Assembly: GCA_902476645.1 (NCBI GenBank)
Contig: CABSEG010000068.1
Span: 1-15,748 of the forward strand
Direction of reading: 5' to 3'
Origin: an uncultured Lachnospiraceae bacterium
Lineage (GTDB): Bacteria > Bacillota > Clostridia > Lachnospirales > Lachnospiraceae
Length of the DNA: 15,748 bases
Numbering within the stretch: the first letter of the stretch is position 1; the number at the start of each line of letters is the position of its first letter. The notes under the pieces were generated by a model that saw nothing but the letters and a program-made list of their open reading frames with translations, was not told where the DNA came from and made no database searches. The position numbers and the translations under genes were made by a program. Shown piece after piece: positions 1 through 7,531 of this stretch.

Positions 1-1163
1 GGGGAGTCGCCCAGCGCCGCCGTAGAATCTTCCTTGTCGCAGATTTTGGAGGACTCACCGCACCAAAGATATTATTTGAGCAGGAACGCCTGCCTGGGGA
101 TCCTGCGGAGGGCCAAGATCAGGGGAAAGGAGTTACCGCCGCAGCTGGAAACAGCTCTGCGGATTCAGGCGGGAGTAGAGTAGCAGAGGAAAAACAGGTG
201 GATATTTTTGCGGTTCATATTGATCAGAGGGAAGAAACAATCAACCTTAATGGAATATCCGGAGCTTTGATGGCAACGACCAATTTGCAGATGCAGACCT
301 TTGTGGCAGGGGGGATGAGGAAGTTTGAAAGTGCAGAAAAAGAAGAGTGTCTGTGCCTCAATGACCAAGGAGGAGAGCGTATGGATGTTTCGGTCGATGT
401 AACAGCAACCCTGCGGGCAGGGATGAGTGGTCATCCGCCTTTGGTGATGGGCATCCAGCAGGGGAGTGCTGGGGCAGAGGAAACTCCGGATCTAGCCCTT
501 ACAGAGGAGGCAGAAACCGGCGGGAACAATTACCAGATTCTGTTTGAGAATCACGGGATTGATGCCAGATATACAGGTCCGCATGAGGTGGCCCCTACCA
601 TGTCAGCCCGGTATGGAACAGGAGGAAACAATGTCCCACTGGTTTCAGATATGCCGGAGAGTTATTGTATTGCCGGAAATATCATTGATCGGGAAGTACA
701 AAATGGAGGAAATGGTCTGGGATGCCAGCCGGATATATCCTATACTCTTACGAGCGCAGACCGTCATGCAGTGTTCAGCCGCCAGAGAAGTGATGAATTT
801 CTGCAAAATCGGGTAACAGCGACTCAGAGTGCCAGACAGCATAAGGATGCTACGGATCTGGTGTGTGAGCCGTATCAGAATACGGTAGGAACCATTGGAT
901 ATACAGATCATAAGGGGATTAATAATCAATATGTCAGCGAAGATAAATGTATTGTTGAGAACCGGAAACTGATCCGGAGACTGACGCCTTTGGAGTGTGA
1001 ACGGTTGCAGGGTTTTCCGGATCACTGGACAGATATCCCTGGTGCCTCGGACAGTGCCCGTTATAAAGCTCTTGGAAATAGCGTAGCGATACCGTGTGTG
1101 GATTTTGTTCTCCGTGGTATCGCTTATTTTTTGCGCAAGATGAAGGAGGAGAAAGAACCATAA
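1..1163 (+). CDS. DNA cytosine-5 methyltransferase, C-terminal part (5' partial)
   Basis: The reading frame is open from the first base of the window (first full codon at 3) to a TAA at 1161-1163, giving about 386 residues with no start, so the N-terminal motifs (SAM-binding FxGxG, catalytic PCQ) lie to the left. The fragment opens with the QRRRRIFLVADF block typical of motif VIII of C5-methyltransferases and ends with motif IX (RLTPLECERLQGFPDHWT, about 978-1031) and motif X (RYKALGNSVAIP, 1059-1094). The roughly 300 residues between are a long target-recognition region of degenerate Gly/Asn-rich units (about 240-960). The family transfers a methyl group from SAM to C5 of cytosine. In mobile elements such solitary enzymes usually guard against host restriction. 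No endonuclease gene is seen beside it. A GTG at 198 is internal, not a start. Family assignment is firm; specificity is unknown. Confidence 0.93.
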   Translation, partial: GVAQRRRRIFLVADFGGLTAPKILFEQERLPGDPAEGQDQGKGVTAAAGNSSADSGGSRVAEEKQVDIFAVHIDQREETINLNGISGALMATTNLQMQTFVAGGMRKFESAEKEECLCLNDQGGERMDVSVDVTATLRAGMSGHPPLVMGIQQGSAGAEETPDLALTEEAETGGNNYQILFENHGIDARYTGPHEVAPTMSARYGTGGNNVPLVSDMPESYCIAGNIIDREVQNGGNGLGCQPDISYTLTSADRHAVFSRQRSDEFLQNRVTATQSARQHKDATDLVCEPYQNTVGTIGYTDHKGINNQYVSEDKCIVENRKLIRRLTPLECERLQGFPDHWTDIPGASDSARYKALGNSVAIPCVDFVLRGIAYFLRKMKEEKEP

Positions 1164-1273
1164 GATTGGTAGTTCTGCTTCCGTTTTCAGGCAATCTTTG
1201 TTGGGTATCGTCATAGCTATCTCATCTCTTTATGGATATACTTGGTTTGTAAAAACGAGGAAAGGAGAGTCAA

Positions 1274-1624
1274 ATGGAAGAGCGTAAGAAAAATTTATGC
1301 GCCATGATTCCAGAATCCCTGCATAAGAAAGTTCGGGAAGAACAGGAAGAATGGGGAATCAAGCTGAACGAGTATATGGAACGGATTCTAAAAGACCACT
1401 TTGAGAAGGGAGAAAGAGAGATGGCAAACGGAACCAGGACACTGGCATTTCAGGTATCAGAGGAGTTTTTTCAGAGGTTAAAAAAATACCTCAAAAAGAC
1501 AGGACAGAGCCAGAAAGAATTTGTGATCGGACTGATTGAAGATGTACTTTCGCAGGAAGAACATGTAGTATCTGGAGAGATGCAGGAGACAGAGGGAAAG
1601 GCAGAACTTGAGGAAACTGAATAA
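1274..1624 (+). CDS. Small protein with two ribbon-helix-helix-like units
   Basis: The 116-residue protein starts at ATG 1274 behind AAAGGAG (1261-1267). Two units of similar layout follow each other. Residues 6-43 have a strand-like KNLCAMIP, then two amphipathic helices; residues 55-95 have RTLAFQVS, then two helices ending GLIEDVLS. Each resembles one Arc/MetJ/CopG chain, so a single polypeptide could fold as an intramolecular RHH pair and bind DNA. The C-terminal 20 residues are acidic and probably disordered. It sits first in the visible transfer operon, before the VirB3/PrgI-like gene, and is followed by a hairpin. It may be a regulator or a partition/relaxosome DNA-binding protein. The fold is inferred from pattern only; no named family is recognised. 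Confidence 0.85.
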   Translation: MEERKKNLCAMIPESLHKKVREEQEEWGIKLNEYMERILKDHFEKGEREMANGTRTLAFQVSEEFFQRLKKYLKKTGQSQKEFVIGLIEDVLSQEEHVVSGEMQETEGKAELEETE

Positions 1625-1641
1625 GAGGAAGGATCGAACAT

Positions 1642-1680
1642 ACCGCCGGCAGAGCTTCATCATGCCGGCGGTTATTATTT
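1642..1680 (+). terminator. Terminator-like hairpin inside the transfer operon
   Basis: Perfect 10-bp inverted repeat ACCGCCGGCA (1642-1651) and TGCCGGCGGT (1663-1672) with an 11-nt loop, followed by the T-rich tract TTATTATTT. It lies 17 bp after the RHH gene stop and just before the strong SD at 1681. The T tract is interrupted, so termination is probably partial. It may act as an attenuator lowering expression of the secretion genes, or as an RNA processing/stability element. Confidence 0.5.
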
Positions 1681-1692
1681 GGAGGTGATCGG

Positions 1693-1953
1693 TTGTATAT
1701 TTATCCGGACCATTTGAAATCAAAAGCAACACTTTGGTTATGGCAGCTTCGGGACATTGGGATTCTTGGTATTTGCGGATTGGTCTCCATTTTAGCAGCT
1801 ACGCAGGCGGGATTTATGTTCCCTTGTGTTCTGACAGGGGTATATGGATTTCTGACGATCCGCTTTGAAGATACCAGCATTCTGGATTTTATCCGGTATG
1901 CCTGTGCGTATTTTTTTATGCGTCAGCAATTTTTTGAGTGGAGGTATGAATGA
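1693..1953 (+). CDS. VirB3/PrgI-like small inner-membrane T4SS protein
   Basis: An 86-residue protein with a TTG start at 1693, preceded by GGAGGTGATC (1681-1690), an almost ideal anti-16S match that fixes the start. It begins with a short MYIYPDHLKS segment, then has two hydrophobic stretches (about residues 21-38 and 40-57) separated by a short turn, and a C-terminal amphipathic, Phe/Tyr-rich tail. Small two-TM proteins directly upstream of the VirB4 ATPase are the usual place for VirB3 or PrgI-family components, which anchor VirB4 to the membrane. The role is inferred mainly from size, topology and position. Its stop overlaps the next gene's start by four bases (ATGA, 1950-1953), suggesting translational coupling. 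Confidence 0.8.
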   Translation: MYIYPDHLKSKATLWLWQLRDIGILGICGLVSILAATQAGFMFPCVLTGVYGFLTIRFEDTSILDFIRYACAYFFMRQQFFEWRYE

Positions 1954-2549
1954 GCAGGGAGAAACGAAAAGCGAAAAAAGAGGCAGAGAAGCGCCTCTCC
2001 ACACGGCAGTTCATTGGTGCAAAGGAGATTACAGACTACAGTCTGGTGACCTACGGACAGGGGGAGCTGGTGTATTTTATTGTAAAACCAACGAATATTT
2101 CTGTTTTGTCCGAATCTAGTGTCGGGGCAAGAATCTATGCTCTTATGACTGTACTAAAAGGAGTGGCAGAGATTGAGATGCTGTGTCTAAACAGCAGGGA
2201 AAGCTTTGAAGACAACAAGCGGTTTCTGAAAAGTCAGATGGAGCAGGAAGAGAATCCAGTCATACGCCGTCTTTTGGAACAGGATCAGACCCATCTGGAC
2301 CGGATTCAGGTGCAGATGGCGACAGCCCGTGAATTTCTGATTATGCTGCGGTTAAAAGATGAAAAGGAATCGGATATTTTTCCGTACCTTTCCAGGATTG
2401 AAAAATCCCTGAAGGAACAGAGTTTTTCTGTTAAACGGGCAGATAAAGAGGATATCAAACGTATCCTGGCTGTTTACTATGAGCAGAACGTGACCACAGA
2501 GAAGTTTGAAGACTTTGACGGGGAGCGGTGGATCATACCAGAGATTTAG
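1950..2549 (+). CDS. Soluble protein resembling a VirB4 N-terminal domain
   Basis: A 199-residue protein, translationally coupled to the preceding membrane protein by the ATGA overlap. The first about 20 residues are highly basic (KRKAKKEAEKR). A segment reading DYSLVTYGQGELVYFIVKPT comes next, followed by helical, charged sequence with the long stretch around SQMEQEENPVIRRLLEQDQ. This order (a strand-rich 'what state am I in' segment, then a helical region) recalls the N-terminal domain of VirB4/TraC/ConE-type ATPases, but no Walker A or B is present. The neighbouring VirB4 already has its own complete N-terminal region, so this is not simply the detached front half. It is probably a cytoplasmic accessory of the secretion ATPase complex. 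Function is uncertain. Confidence 0.8.
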   Translation: MSREKRKAKKEAEKRLSTRQFIGAKEITDYSLVTYGQGELVYFIVKPTNISVLSESSVGARIYALMTVLKGVAEIEMLCLNSRESFEDNKRFLKSQMEQEENPVIRRLLEQDQTHLDRIQVQMATAREFLIMLRLKDEKESDIFPYLSRIEKSLKEQSFSVKRADKEDIKRILAVYYEQNVTTEKFEDFDGERWIIPEI

Positions 2550-2566
2550 AGTGAGGAGGAGATGAC

Positions 2567-4396
2567 TTGAAAAAAGGAAGAACAGCAGTTGATGACAGGG
2601 AAGATAATGTGCGTATCCAGGAATTTCTGGATATGATTGCCCCGTCTGTCATTAAATTTGAAACAGATCATTTTATTTGCGGTAACACCTATCGTTGTGT
2701 CTGGGCACTGCGGGAGTACCCGACTGCTACGGAAGAGCAGGCAATTCTTTCACATTTAGGGGAGAAAGATGGTGTAACCTTGCGGATCTATACCCGTCAT
2801 GTGACACCCGTTGAGGAGCGGAAGATCATCAGTAATGCAGCCAACAAAAACCGGATGGATCGGAGCAATACCAGTGATTTACAGCAGACTGTTTTGGCTG
2901 AAAGTAATTTACAGGATGTAACTACCATCGTAGCCCAGATGCACCGTAACCGAGAACCCCTCCTCCATACGGCAGTATATCTGGAGTTGTGTGCCCATGA
3001 TCTGGAGCATTTGAAGCTTCTTCAAACAGAAGTACTAACGGAACTGATCCGGTCAAAATTGAATGTAGACCGACTGATCCTCCGTCAACAACAGGGGTTC
3101 CGGTGTGTAATGCCAAGCGGTTATAACCTGTTTAAGGATCAGTTTGAGAGAGTGCTTCCGGCCAGCAGTGTGGCGAATCTGTATCCCTTTAACTATTCAG
3201 GAAAGACGGATCCTCATGGGTTCTATATTGGGAGAGATAAATTTGGGAGTAATGTACTGGTGGATTTTAACCGGAGAGCAGATGATAAGACGAATGCCAA
3301 TATCCTGATTCTGGGAAACAGCGGACAGGGAAAAAGCTATCTGCTTAAATTGCTGCTGACGAATTTAAGGGAGTCCGGAATGCATATCTGCGCTCTGGAT
3401 CCGGAAATGGAGTATGAAGATCTGACCAATAATCTGGGAGGGTGTTTTATCGACTTAATGAGTGGGGAGTTCATTATCAACCCTCTGGAACCGAAAACCT
3501 GGGACGAAGCGGGAAGCCCGGAGGATCTGGATGCACCTCAGACCTTTCGCATCCGGTCCAGATTATCCCAGCATATCAGTTTCTTAAAGGACTTTTTCCG
3601 AAGCTACAAGGATTTTTCCGACAGGGAAATCGATGTGATTGAGATCATGCTGCAGAAGTTATATACCAGATGGGGGATTACAGACGAAAGTGATTTTGAA
3701 TGCCTGGCTGCGGAGGATTACCCAGTTCTCTCCGATCTTTATGCGTTCATTGAGGAAGAATATCAGGGATTTGACGAAAACAGAAGACAGCTTTATACAG
3801 CAGAAATGATTCAGAGTATTCTTCTTGGGCTGAATTCTATGTGTGTGGGAGCTGAGAGCAAGTTCTTTAATGGACATACCAATATCACCGATGATGGCTT
3901 CATTACCTTTGGGGTAAAAGGACTGTTACAGGCCAGCAGGAGCCTTAAAAATGCATTGCTTTTTAATGTGCTTTCGTTTATGAGCGATGTTCTTTTGACA
4001 CAAGGCAATACGGCAGCCAGTCTGGATGAGTTTTATCTGTTCCTTTCCAACCTGACTGCAGTAGAGTATGTTAGAAATTTTATGAAGCGTGTGCGAAAAA
4101 AAGATTCTGCAGTTATCATAGCCAGCCAGAACCTAGAGGATTTTAATCTGGATGGCGTGAGGGAGTATACCAAGCCGCTGTTTTCCATCCCGACGCATCA
4201 GTTTCTGTTCAATGCGGGGAGCATTGATGCCAAGTTTTATACGGATACCCTGCAGCTGGAGGATAGTGAGTATAACCTGATCCGGTATCCACAACGGGGA
4301 GTCTGCCTGTATAAATGTGGAAATGAGCGATATAACTTAATGGTAAATGCCCCGGAACACAAAGCCAGACTGTTCGGAAAGGCAGGAGGACGCTAA
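2567..4396 (+). CDS. virB4: VirB4-family conjugation ATPase
   Basis: A 609-residue hexameric-type ATPase that powers the type IV secretion channel at the inner membrane. The start is TTG 2567, 6 bp after GAGGAGGA (2553-2560); a nearby ATG at 2562 is in another frame and hits a stop at once. Residues 1 to about 220 form the N-terminal VirB4 domain. The Walker A is GNSGQGKS at residues 250-257. The segment ALDPEMEYEDL follows, with FIINPLEP after it. The Walker B acidic pair is LDEF (D487-E488), and IIASQNLEDF is the downstream Gln motif typical of VirB4/VirD4 RecA-like ATPases. Length and motif order match the family. It sits between the membrane component and the amidoligase, within an apparent operon (15 bp to the next start). 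Confidence 0.96.
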   Translation: MKKGRTAVDDREDNVRIQEFLDMIAPSVIKFETDHFICGNTYRCVWALREYPTATEEQAILSHLGEKDGVTLRIYTRHVTPVEERKIISNAANKNRMDRSNTSDLQQTVLAESNLQDVTTIVAQMHRNREPLLHTAVYLELCAHDLEHLKLLQTEVLTELIRSKLNVDRLILRQQQGFRCVMPSGYNLFKDQFERVLPASSVANLYPFNYSGKTDPHGFYIGRDKFGSNVLVDFNRRADDKTNANILILGNSGQGKSYLLKLLLTNLRESGMHICALDPEMEYEDLTNNLGGCFIDLMSGEFIINPLEPKTWDEAGSPEDLDAPQTFRIRSRLSQHISFLKDFFRSYKDFSDREIDVIEIMLQKLYTRWGITDESDFECLAAEDYPVLSDLYAFIEEEYQGFDENRRQLYTAEMIQSILLGLNSMCVGAESKFFNGHTNITDDGFITFGVKGLLQASRSLKNALLFNVLSFMSDVLLTQGNTAASLDEFYLFLSNLTAVEYVRNFMKRVRKKDSAVIIASQNLEDFNLDGVREYTKPLFSIPTHQFLFNAGSIDAKFYTDTLQLEDSEYNLIRYPQRGVCLYKCGNERYNLMVNAPEHKARLFGKAGGR

Positions 4397-4411
4397 AAGG
4401 GGAGACTATGA

Positions 4412-5455
4412 ATGGAGTTAAAGGAGCAGAAATTTGGCATTGAGATTGAGATGACCGGCATTACCCGTGCGAAAGCGGCTGAGGTAACGGCAGAGTATTT
4501 TGGAACTAGAGTCAAATATCTGGGAACCTATTACGATACCTATGCAGCCATTGACACGGAGGGGCGGCAGTGGAAGTTTATGAGTGATGGGAGTATAACA
4601 GCGCAGAAAAAATCGAATGGGAGAAAGATCAATGCAGGGAGAGAATATCAGACGGAGATGGTAAGTCCCATCTGTCGCTATGAGGATATTGTGACGATTC
4701 AGGAGATCATCCGGAAGCTGAAAGAGCATGGGGCACTGACGAATGGAAGCTGCGGTATCCATGTGCATATCAATGCGGAACCGTTTGATGCCAGAACCCT
4801 TCGTAATATCACTAATATCATGGCAGCCAAGGAAGATCTGATCTATAAAGCTCTGGGGGTGTCCGTGGATCGACAGCATCGGTGGTGTCAGCCAGTAGAC
4901 ACACGATTTTTGGAAGAATTAAACAGAAGAAAACCAAAGAGTATGGAGGCAGTGGAACGGATCTGGTATAACGGGGAGAGCCGCAGAGACCAGCATTATG
5001 ATGATAGCCGCTATCATTGTCTGAACCTTCATTCTGTTTTTCAGAAAGGAACAGTGGAATTTCGTCTGTTCAATGGGACGCTTCATGCAGGCAAGATTAA
5101 GGCCTATATCCAGTTTTGTCTGGCGATTGGCGCCCAAGCGCTGAATCAGTCCTGCGCCAGCAGAAGAAAAACTCAGACCAGCAATGAGAAGTATACATTC
5201 CGCACTTGGCTTTTACGGCTAGGATTAAATGGGGAAGAATTCGCCACAGCTCGTCAACATCTGCTGGCAAATCTGCCGGGCTGTATTGCCTGGAAGGATC
5301 CGGCTCAGGCGGAAGCACAAAAGGAAAGAATGCGACAGAAGCGGGAGAAGGAATTGGCAGAACGGATCCAGAGACAGGAAACCATTCATCCAATTGAGGA
5401 ATTAGAATCAGCTGGGGAAGCACAGGAATCCCCGGCTTTTTGTATGCGAATGTGA
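4412..5455 (+). CDS. Amidoligase family protein (glutamine-synthetase-like COOH-NH2 ligase)
   Basis: A 347-residue protein; ATG 4412 lies 7 bp after AAAAGGGGAG. The signature begins with FGIEIEM (residues 8-14), where the paired Glu residues match metal/ATP-binding acids of the GS-like fold. CGIHVHIN (114-121) carries the HxH element, and EFRLFNGTLHA (from E216) carries the conserved Arg. After about residue 285 the chain is highly charged and helical (KERMRQKREKELAERIQRQ) and probably lies outside the catalytic fold. The amidoligase_2 family is predicted to join a carboxylate and an amine using ATP, and is known to be linked to AIG2-like cyclotransferases, which is exactly the next gene here. 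Substrate unknown. Its position between VirB4 and a peptidoglycan hydrolase suggests a wall peptide or surface protein, by inference. Confidence 0.92.
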   Translation: MELKEQKFGIEIEMTGITRAKAAEVTAEYFGTRVKYLGTYYDTYAAIDTEGRQWKFMSDGSITAQKKSNGRKINAGREYQTEMVSPICRYEDIVTIQEIIRKLKEHGALTNGSCGIHVHINAEPFDARTLRNITNIMAAKEDLIYKALGVSVDRQHRWCQPVDTRFLEELNRRKPKSMEAVERIWYNGESRRDQHYDDSRYHCLNLHSVFQKGTVEFRLFNGTLHAGKIKAYIQFCLAIGAQALNQSCASRRKTQTSNEKYTFRTWLLRLGLNGEEFATARQHLLANLPGCIAWKDPAQAEAQKERMRQKREKELAERIQRQETIHPIEELESAGEAQESPAFCMRM

Positions 5456-5469
5456 CAGGAGGAAGCAAA

Positions 5470-5991
5470 TTGAAAGGAAAACAAAGACTTTATATTGCCT
5501 ATGGGAGCAATCTGAATCTGGAGCAGATGGCATTTCGTTGTCCGACTGCGAAGGTAGTAGGAAAGAGTGAATTAAAGGATTACGAACTGTTATTTCGGGG
5601 AGGCCGCAGGGGGGCTGTGGCAACCGTAGAACCTAAAGCAGGGAGTACTGTGCCGATACTGGTCTGGGAGATTCAGAAGAAAGACGAGGCATCGCTGGAT
5701 CTTTATGAAGGGTATCCGAATTTCTATGATAAGCAGATGCTGGAGATTGAACTGGATGGAAAAATTGTTCCGGCCATGGTTTATGTGATGACACCAGGGC
5801 ATTCATTTGGAATTCCCTCTGACTATTATTCCAATGTAATCTGGCAAGGGTACGAAACGGCAGGGTTTGAAACCCAGTTTCTGGAGGACGCAATCGAACA
5901 TGCTTATCAGCTTGTACAGAAACAGGAAAGAGAGGGAGACTTCTATCAGCAGAGCCTGTTTCATATGGGGGGCTATGATGGAATGAAATAA
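5470..5991 (+). CDS. Gamma-glutamylcyclotransferase-like (AIG2/GGCT) protein
   Basis: I place the start at TTG 5470, 6 bp after AGGAGGA (5457-5463), giving 173 residues. The frame is open further back to a TTG at 5440, but that lies inside the amidoligase gene and lacks an SD. The YGSNL loop (residues 11-15) and LYEGYP with the catalytic Glu (E80) are the hallmarks of the GGCT fold; the spacing and length fit the family. GGCT-like enzymes release 5-oxoproline from gamma-glutamyl amides, so this protein may cleave bonds of the kind made by the adjacent amidoligase, or tailor its product. The two genes are 14 bp apart and surely co-transcribed. The C-terminal 25 residues (after YQLVQKQEREGD) look like an extension. 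Biological substrate unknown. Confidence 0.92.
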   Translation: MKGKQRLYIAYGSNLNLEQMAFRCPTAKVVGKSELKDYELLFRGGRRGAVATVEPKAGSTVPILVWEIQKKDEASLDLYEGYPNFYDKQMLEIELDGKIVPAMVYVMTPGHSFGIPSDYYSNVIWQGYETAGFETQFLEDAIEHAYQLVQKQEREGDFYQQSLFHMGGYDGMK

Positions 5992-6044
5992 ATCCTGATG
6001 CGTCAGATGAATATCTCGATAAAAAGTGTGGAAGGAGTGATTTT

Positions 6045-7070
6045 ATGGCCGTCTCAGCTGCCGCTGTGACAGCAAAACTGGTAGCGCTTACCCTATCTGA
6101 CCGGAATGGGCGGACTGTGGTTTTTTCTGTTATTGCAGCATTAGTAACCCCTGTTATTTTAATTGCCACCATGATTATGTGCACGCTTTCTGGGACTGTA
6201 GACCATAACATTTCTGCTGTCCAGCTGTCCTTTCATGGAGGGTATTTGTCCTCAAAGGTGCCAGCAGAGTATCGGATGTACATCGAAAATATGCAGGACA
6301 GTTTTGAAAAACTGGATGGGGTGTTAAATGAAATTAATGGTATGGCAGAAGCCGAAGAAGTAGATCCCTACCAGGTAAAAGCGATTTTTTATGCCCTGTT
6401 TTTTGGTAAGGAGTACCCTCGGATGGATGAGGGGGACTATCGGGCATTCGCAGATTGTTTTGTAGAGTATGAGGAGAGGGAGGATGAAGAGGGAGAAACC
6501 TATACAGTTGCAATTCCAATCCAAAGCCTGAATATGGTCTACGGAAATCTTGCTGCAGAATTAAACCAGGAGGTTTCTCTGGAAGATAAAACGAATGTAC
6601 AGCGCATCTATATGCTGGCAAAATACGGTGTGAGTGTACCAGGTGGAAATGGTCTTCCTCCCGGACAGGCTATGGGAGATGGGAGTTTTTCCGCGCTGAT
6701 GGCAGAGGCAACCCGTTATATTGGTTATCCCTATGTATGGGGCGGTAGTTCTCCAGACACCAGTTTCGACTGCAGTGGATATATCTGTTGGGTCTACACG
6801 AGATCCGGGGTGTATCACCTTTCCCGAACAACAGCTCAGGGGATTTATGACCAGTGTGCGATTGTGTCAAGAGAGGAAGCTAGACCCGGAGATCTGGTGT
6901 TTTTTACGGGAACTTATGCATCTGCAGGGGCGGTCAGCCATGTGGGGATTTATGTTGGAGGCTCTAGGATGCTGCATTGTGGTTCGCCTATTGGCTATGC
7001 GGACCTTACTTCTCCTTACTGGAACAGCCATCTGTATGCTTTTGGAAGGCTGGCAACTATTCCGGAATGA
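6045..7070 (+). CDS. Membrane-anchored NlpC/P60 peptidoglycan hydrolase (CD1108-type, VirB1-like role)
   Basis: A 341-residue protein; ATG 6045 follows GAAGGAG (6031-6037). A single strong TM segment spans about residues 25-48 after a short cytoplasmic N-terminus, so the bulk is extracellular. Residues 60-200 form a helical, acidic region of the kind seen in the CD1108 family of mobile-element proteins. A Pro/Gly-rich linker (PGGNGLPPG) leads to the NlpC/P60 domain, with Cys243 in FDCSGY, His299 in SHVGIY and His311 in LHCG as the predicted catalytic triad, and the YPYVWGG element just upstream. The family cleaves peptide stems in peptidoglycan, and here would open the cell wall for the transfer channel. 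It is the last clear T4SS gene in this block. Confidence 0.94.
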   Translation: MAVSAAAVTAKLVALTLSDRNGRTVVFSVIAALVTPVILIATMIMCTLSGTVDHNISAVQLSFHGGYLSSKVPAEYRMYIENMQDSFEKLDGVLNEINGMAEAEEVDPYQVKAIFYALFFGKEYPRMDEGDYRAFADCFVEYEEREDEEGETYTVAIPIQSLNMVYGNLAAELNQEVSLEDKTNVQRIYMLAKYGVSVPGGNGLPPGQAMGDGSFSALMAEATRYIGYPYVWGGSSPDTSFDCSGYICWVYTRSGVYHLSRTTAQGIYDQCAIVSREEARPGDLVFFTGTYASAGAVSHVGIYVGGSRMLHCGSPIGYADLTSPYWNSHLYAFGRLATIPE

Positions 7071-7183
7071 GGCAGCTAAAAATGAAATTTGTGCAGATTT
7101 GCCTGGACAGTTTATGGATATGTGATATCGACTTTTAGAAAAAAGTTCGGTATTGTGTGTGGCTGAAAGGAGGGAAGTAACCG

Positions 7184-7462
7184 ATGGATGAGATTATGGA
7201 TCAGTTAAATCAGGTAATCGAAGAACGAGTTCTGGAGCTGAAGAGAAAAAGTGAAGAGGACAAGGTTCCCGCTTATTGCACAGAGACCAAGGAACATGTC
7301 CTCCGCATGGATCGAATTCTCAATAGCCTTTCAGAGGATGACCGGCAATGGTTGGATGACCAGCTTATGGCTAAAATGGATATACCGGAACAGGAGCGTT
7401 TGAGGTATTATAAGGCGGGTCTTGCAGATGCCATTGAACTAATCCATTATTTAAGAACCTGA
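7184..7462 (+). CDS. Small conserved-type ICE protein, function unknown
   Basis: A 92-residue acidic, all-helical protein from ATG 7184, with AAAGGAGGG (7166-7174) at good spacing. Residues 1-27 (MDEIMDQLNQVIEERVLELK region) and 36-60 look like two amphipathic helices, followed by a segment centred on WLDDQLMAKMD and a final helix ending IHYLRT. There is no TM segment, signal peptide or cysteine motif (only one Cys). It lies downstream of the peptidoglycan hydrolase and upstream of the DUF6103 gene. I do not recognise a family with confidence. The strong SD, codon use like the neighbours and operon position support a real gene. Confidence 0.8.
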   Translation: MDEIMDQLNQVIEERVLELKRKSEEDKVPAYCTETKEHVLRMDRILNSLSEDDRQWLDDQLMAKMDIPEQERLRYYKAGLADAIELIHYLRT

Positions 7463-7471
7463 TGAAACGAG

Positions 7472-7511
7472 ATCGGGCGGCTGTGTGAGCAGCCGCCTGA
7501 TTTGCTTTCTG
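7472..7511 (+). terminator. Terminator-like hairpin before the DUF6103 gene
   Basis: A 12-bp stem (ATCGGGCGGCTG at 7472-7483 against CAGCCGCCTGAT at 7490-7501, one G-U pair) with a 6-nt loop TGTGAG, followed by TTGCTTTCT. The stem is very stable but the T tract is weak, so it may be a partial terminator or attenuator. It lies 9 bp after one stop codon and 30 bp before the next ATG, echoing the hairpin at 1642-1680. Confidence 0.5.
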
Positions 7512-7531
7512 AAAGAAAAAGGAGATTTGAA

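Noticed and set aside
198..1163. A separate gene starting at GTG 198
   Set aside because: The same frame is open to the window edge and encodes methyltransferase motif VIII upstream of this codon, so 198 is internal.
645..1214. Minus-strand open frames over known genes (for example 645-1214, 12239-12886, 13250-13789)
   Set aside because: They run antisense to genes with clear domains, have no SD or recognisable motifs, and are shadows of the codon composition.
1164..1273. Promoter or terminator between methyltransferase and RHH gene
   Set aside because: AAGATTG/CAATCTT (1162-1168, 1192-1198) has a 23-nt loop and no T tract; TATACT (1237-1242) has no adequate -35. Nothing firm can be said.
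1950..4396. VirB4 split into two genes by mutation
   Set aside because: The larger protein has a complete VirB4 N-terminal region and a proper SD and TTG start, and the 199-residue gene ends with its own stop, so they are distinct genes.
5440..5469. Extended start of the GGCT-like gene at TTG 5440
   Set aside because: No SD, overlaps the amidoligase coding region, and TTG 5470 has AGGAGGA at ideal spacing directly before the conserved domain.
7071..7183. Small gene (18 codons from ATG 7082) after the NlpC/P60 gene
   Set aside because: Too short, without SD or any recognisable content; treated as intergenic.
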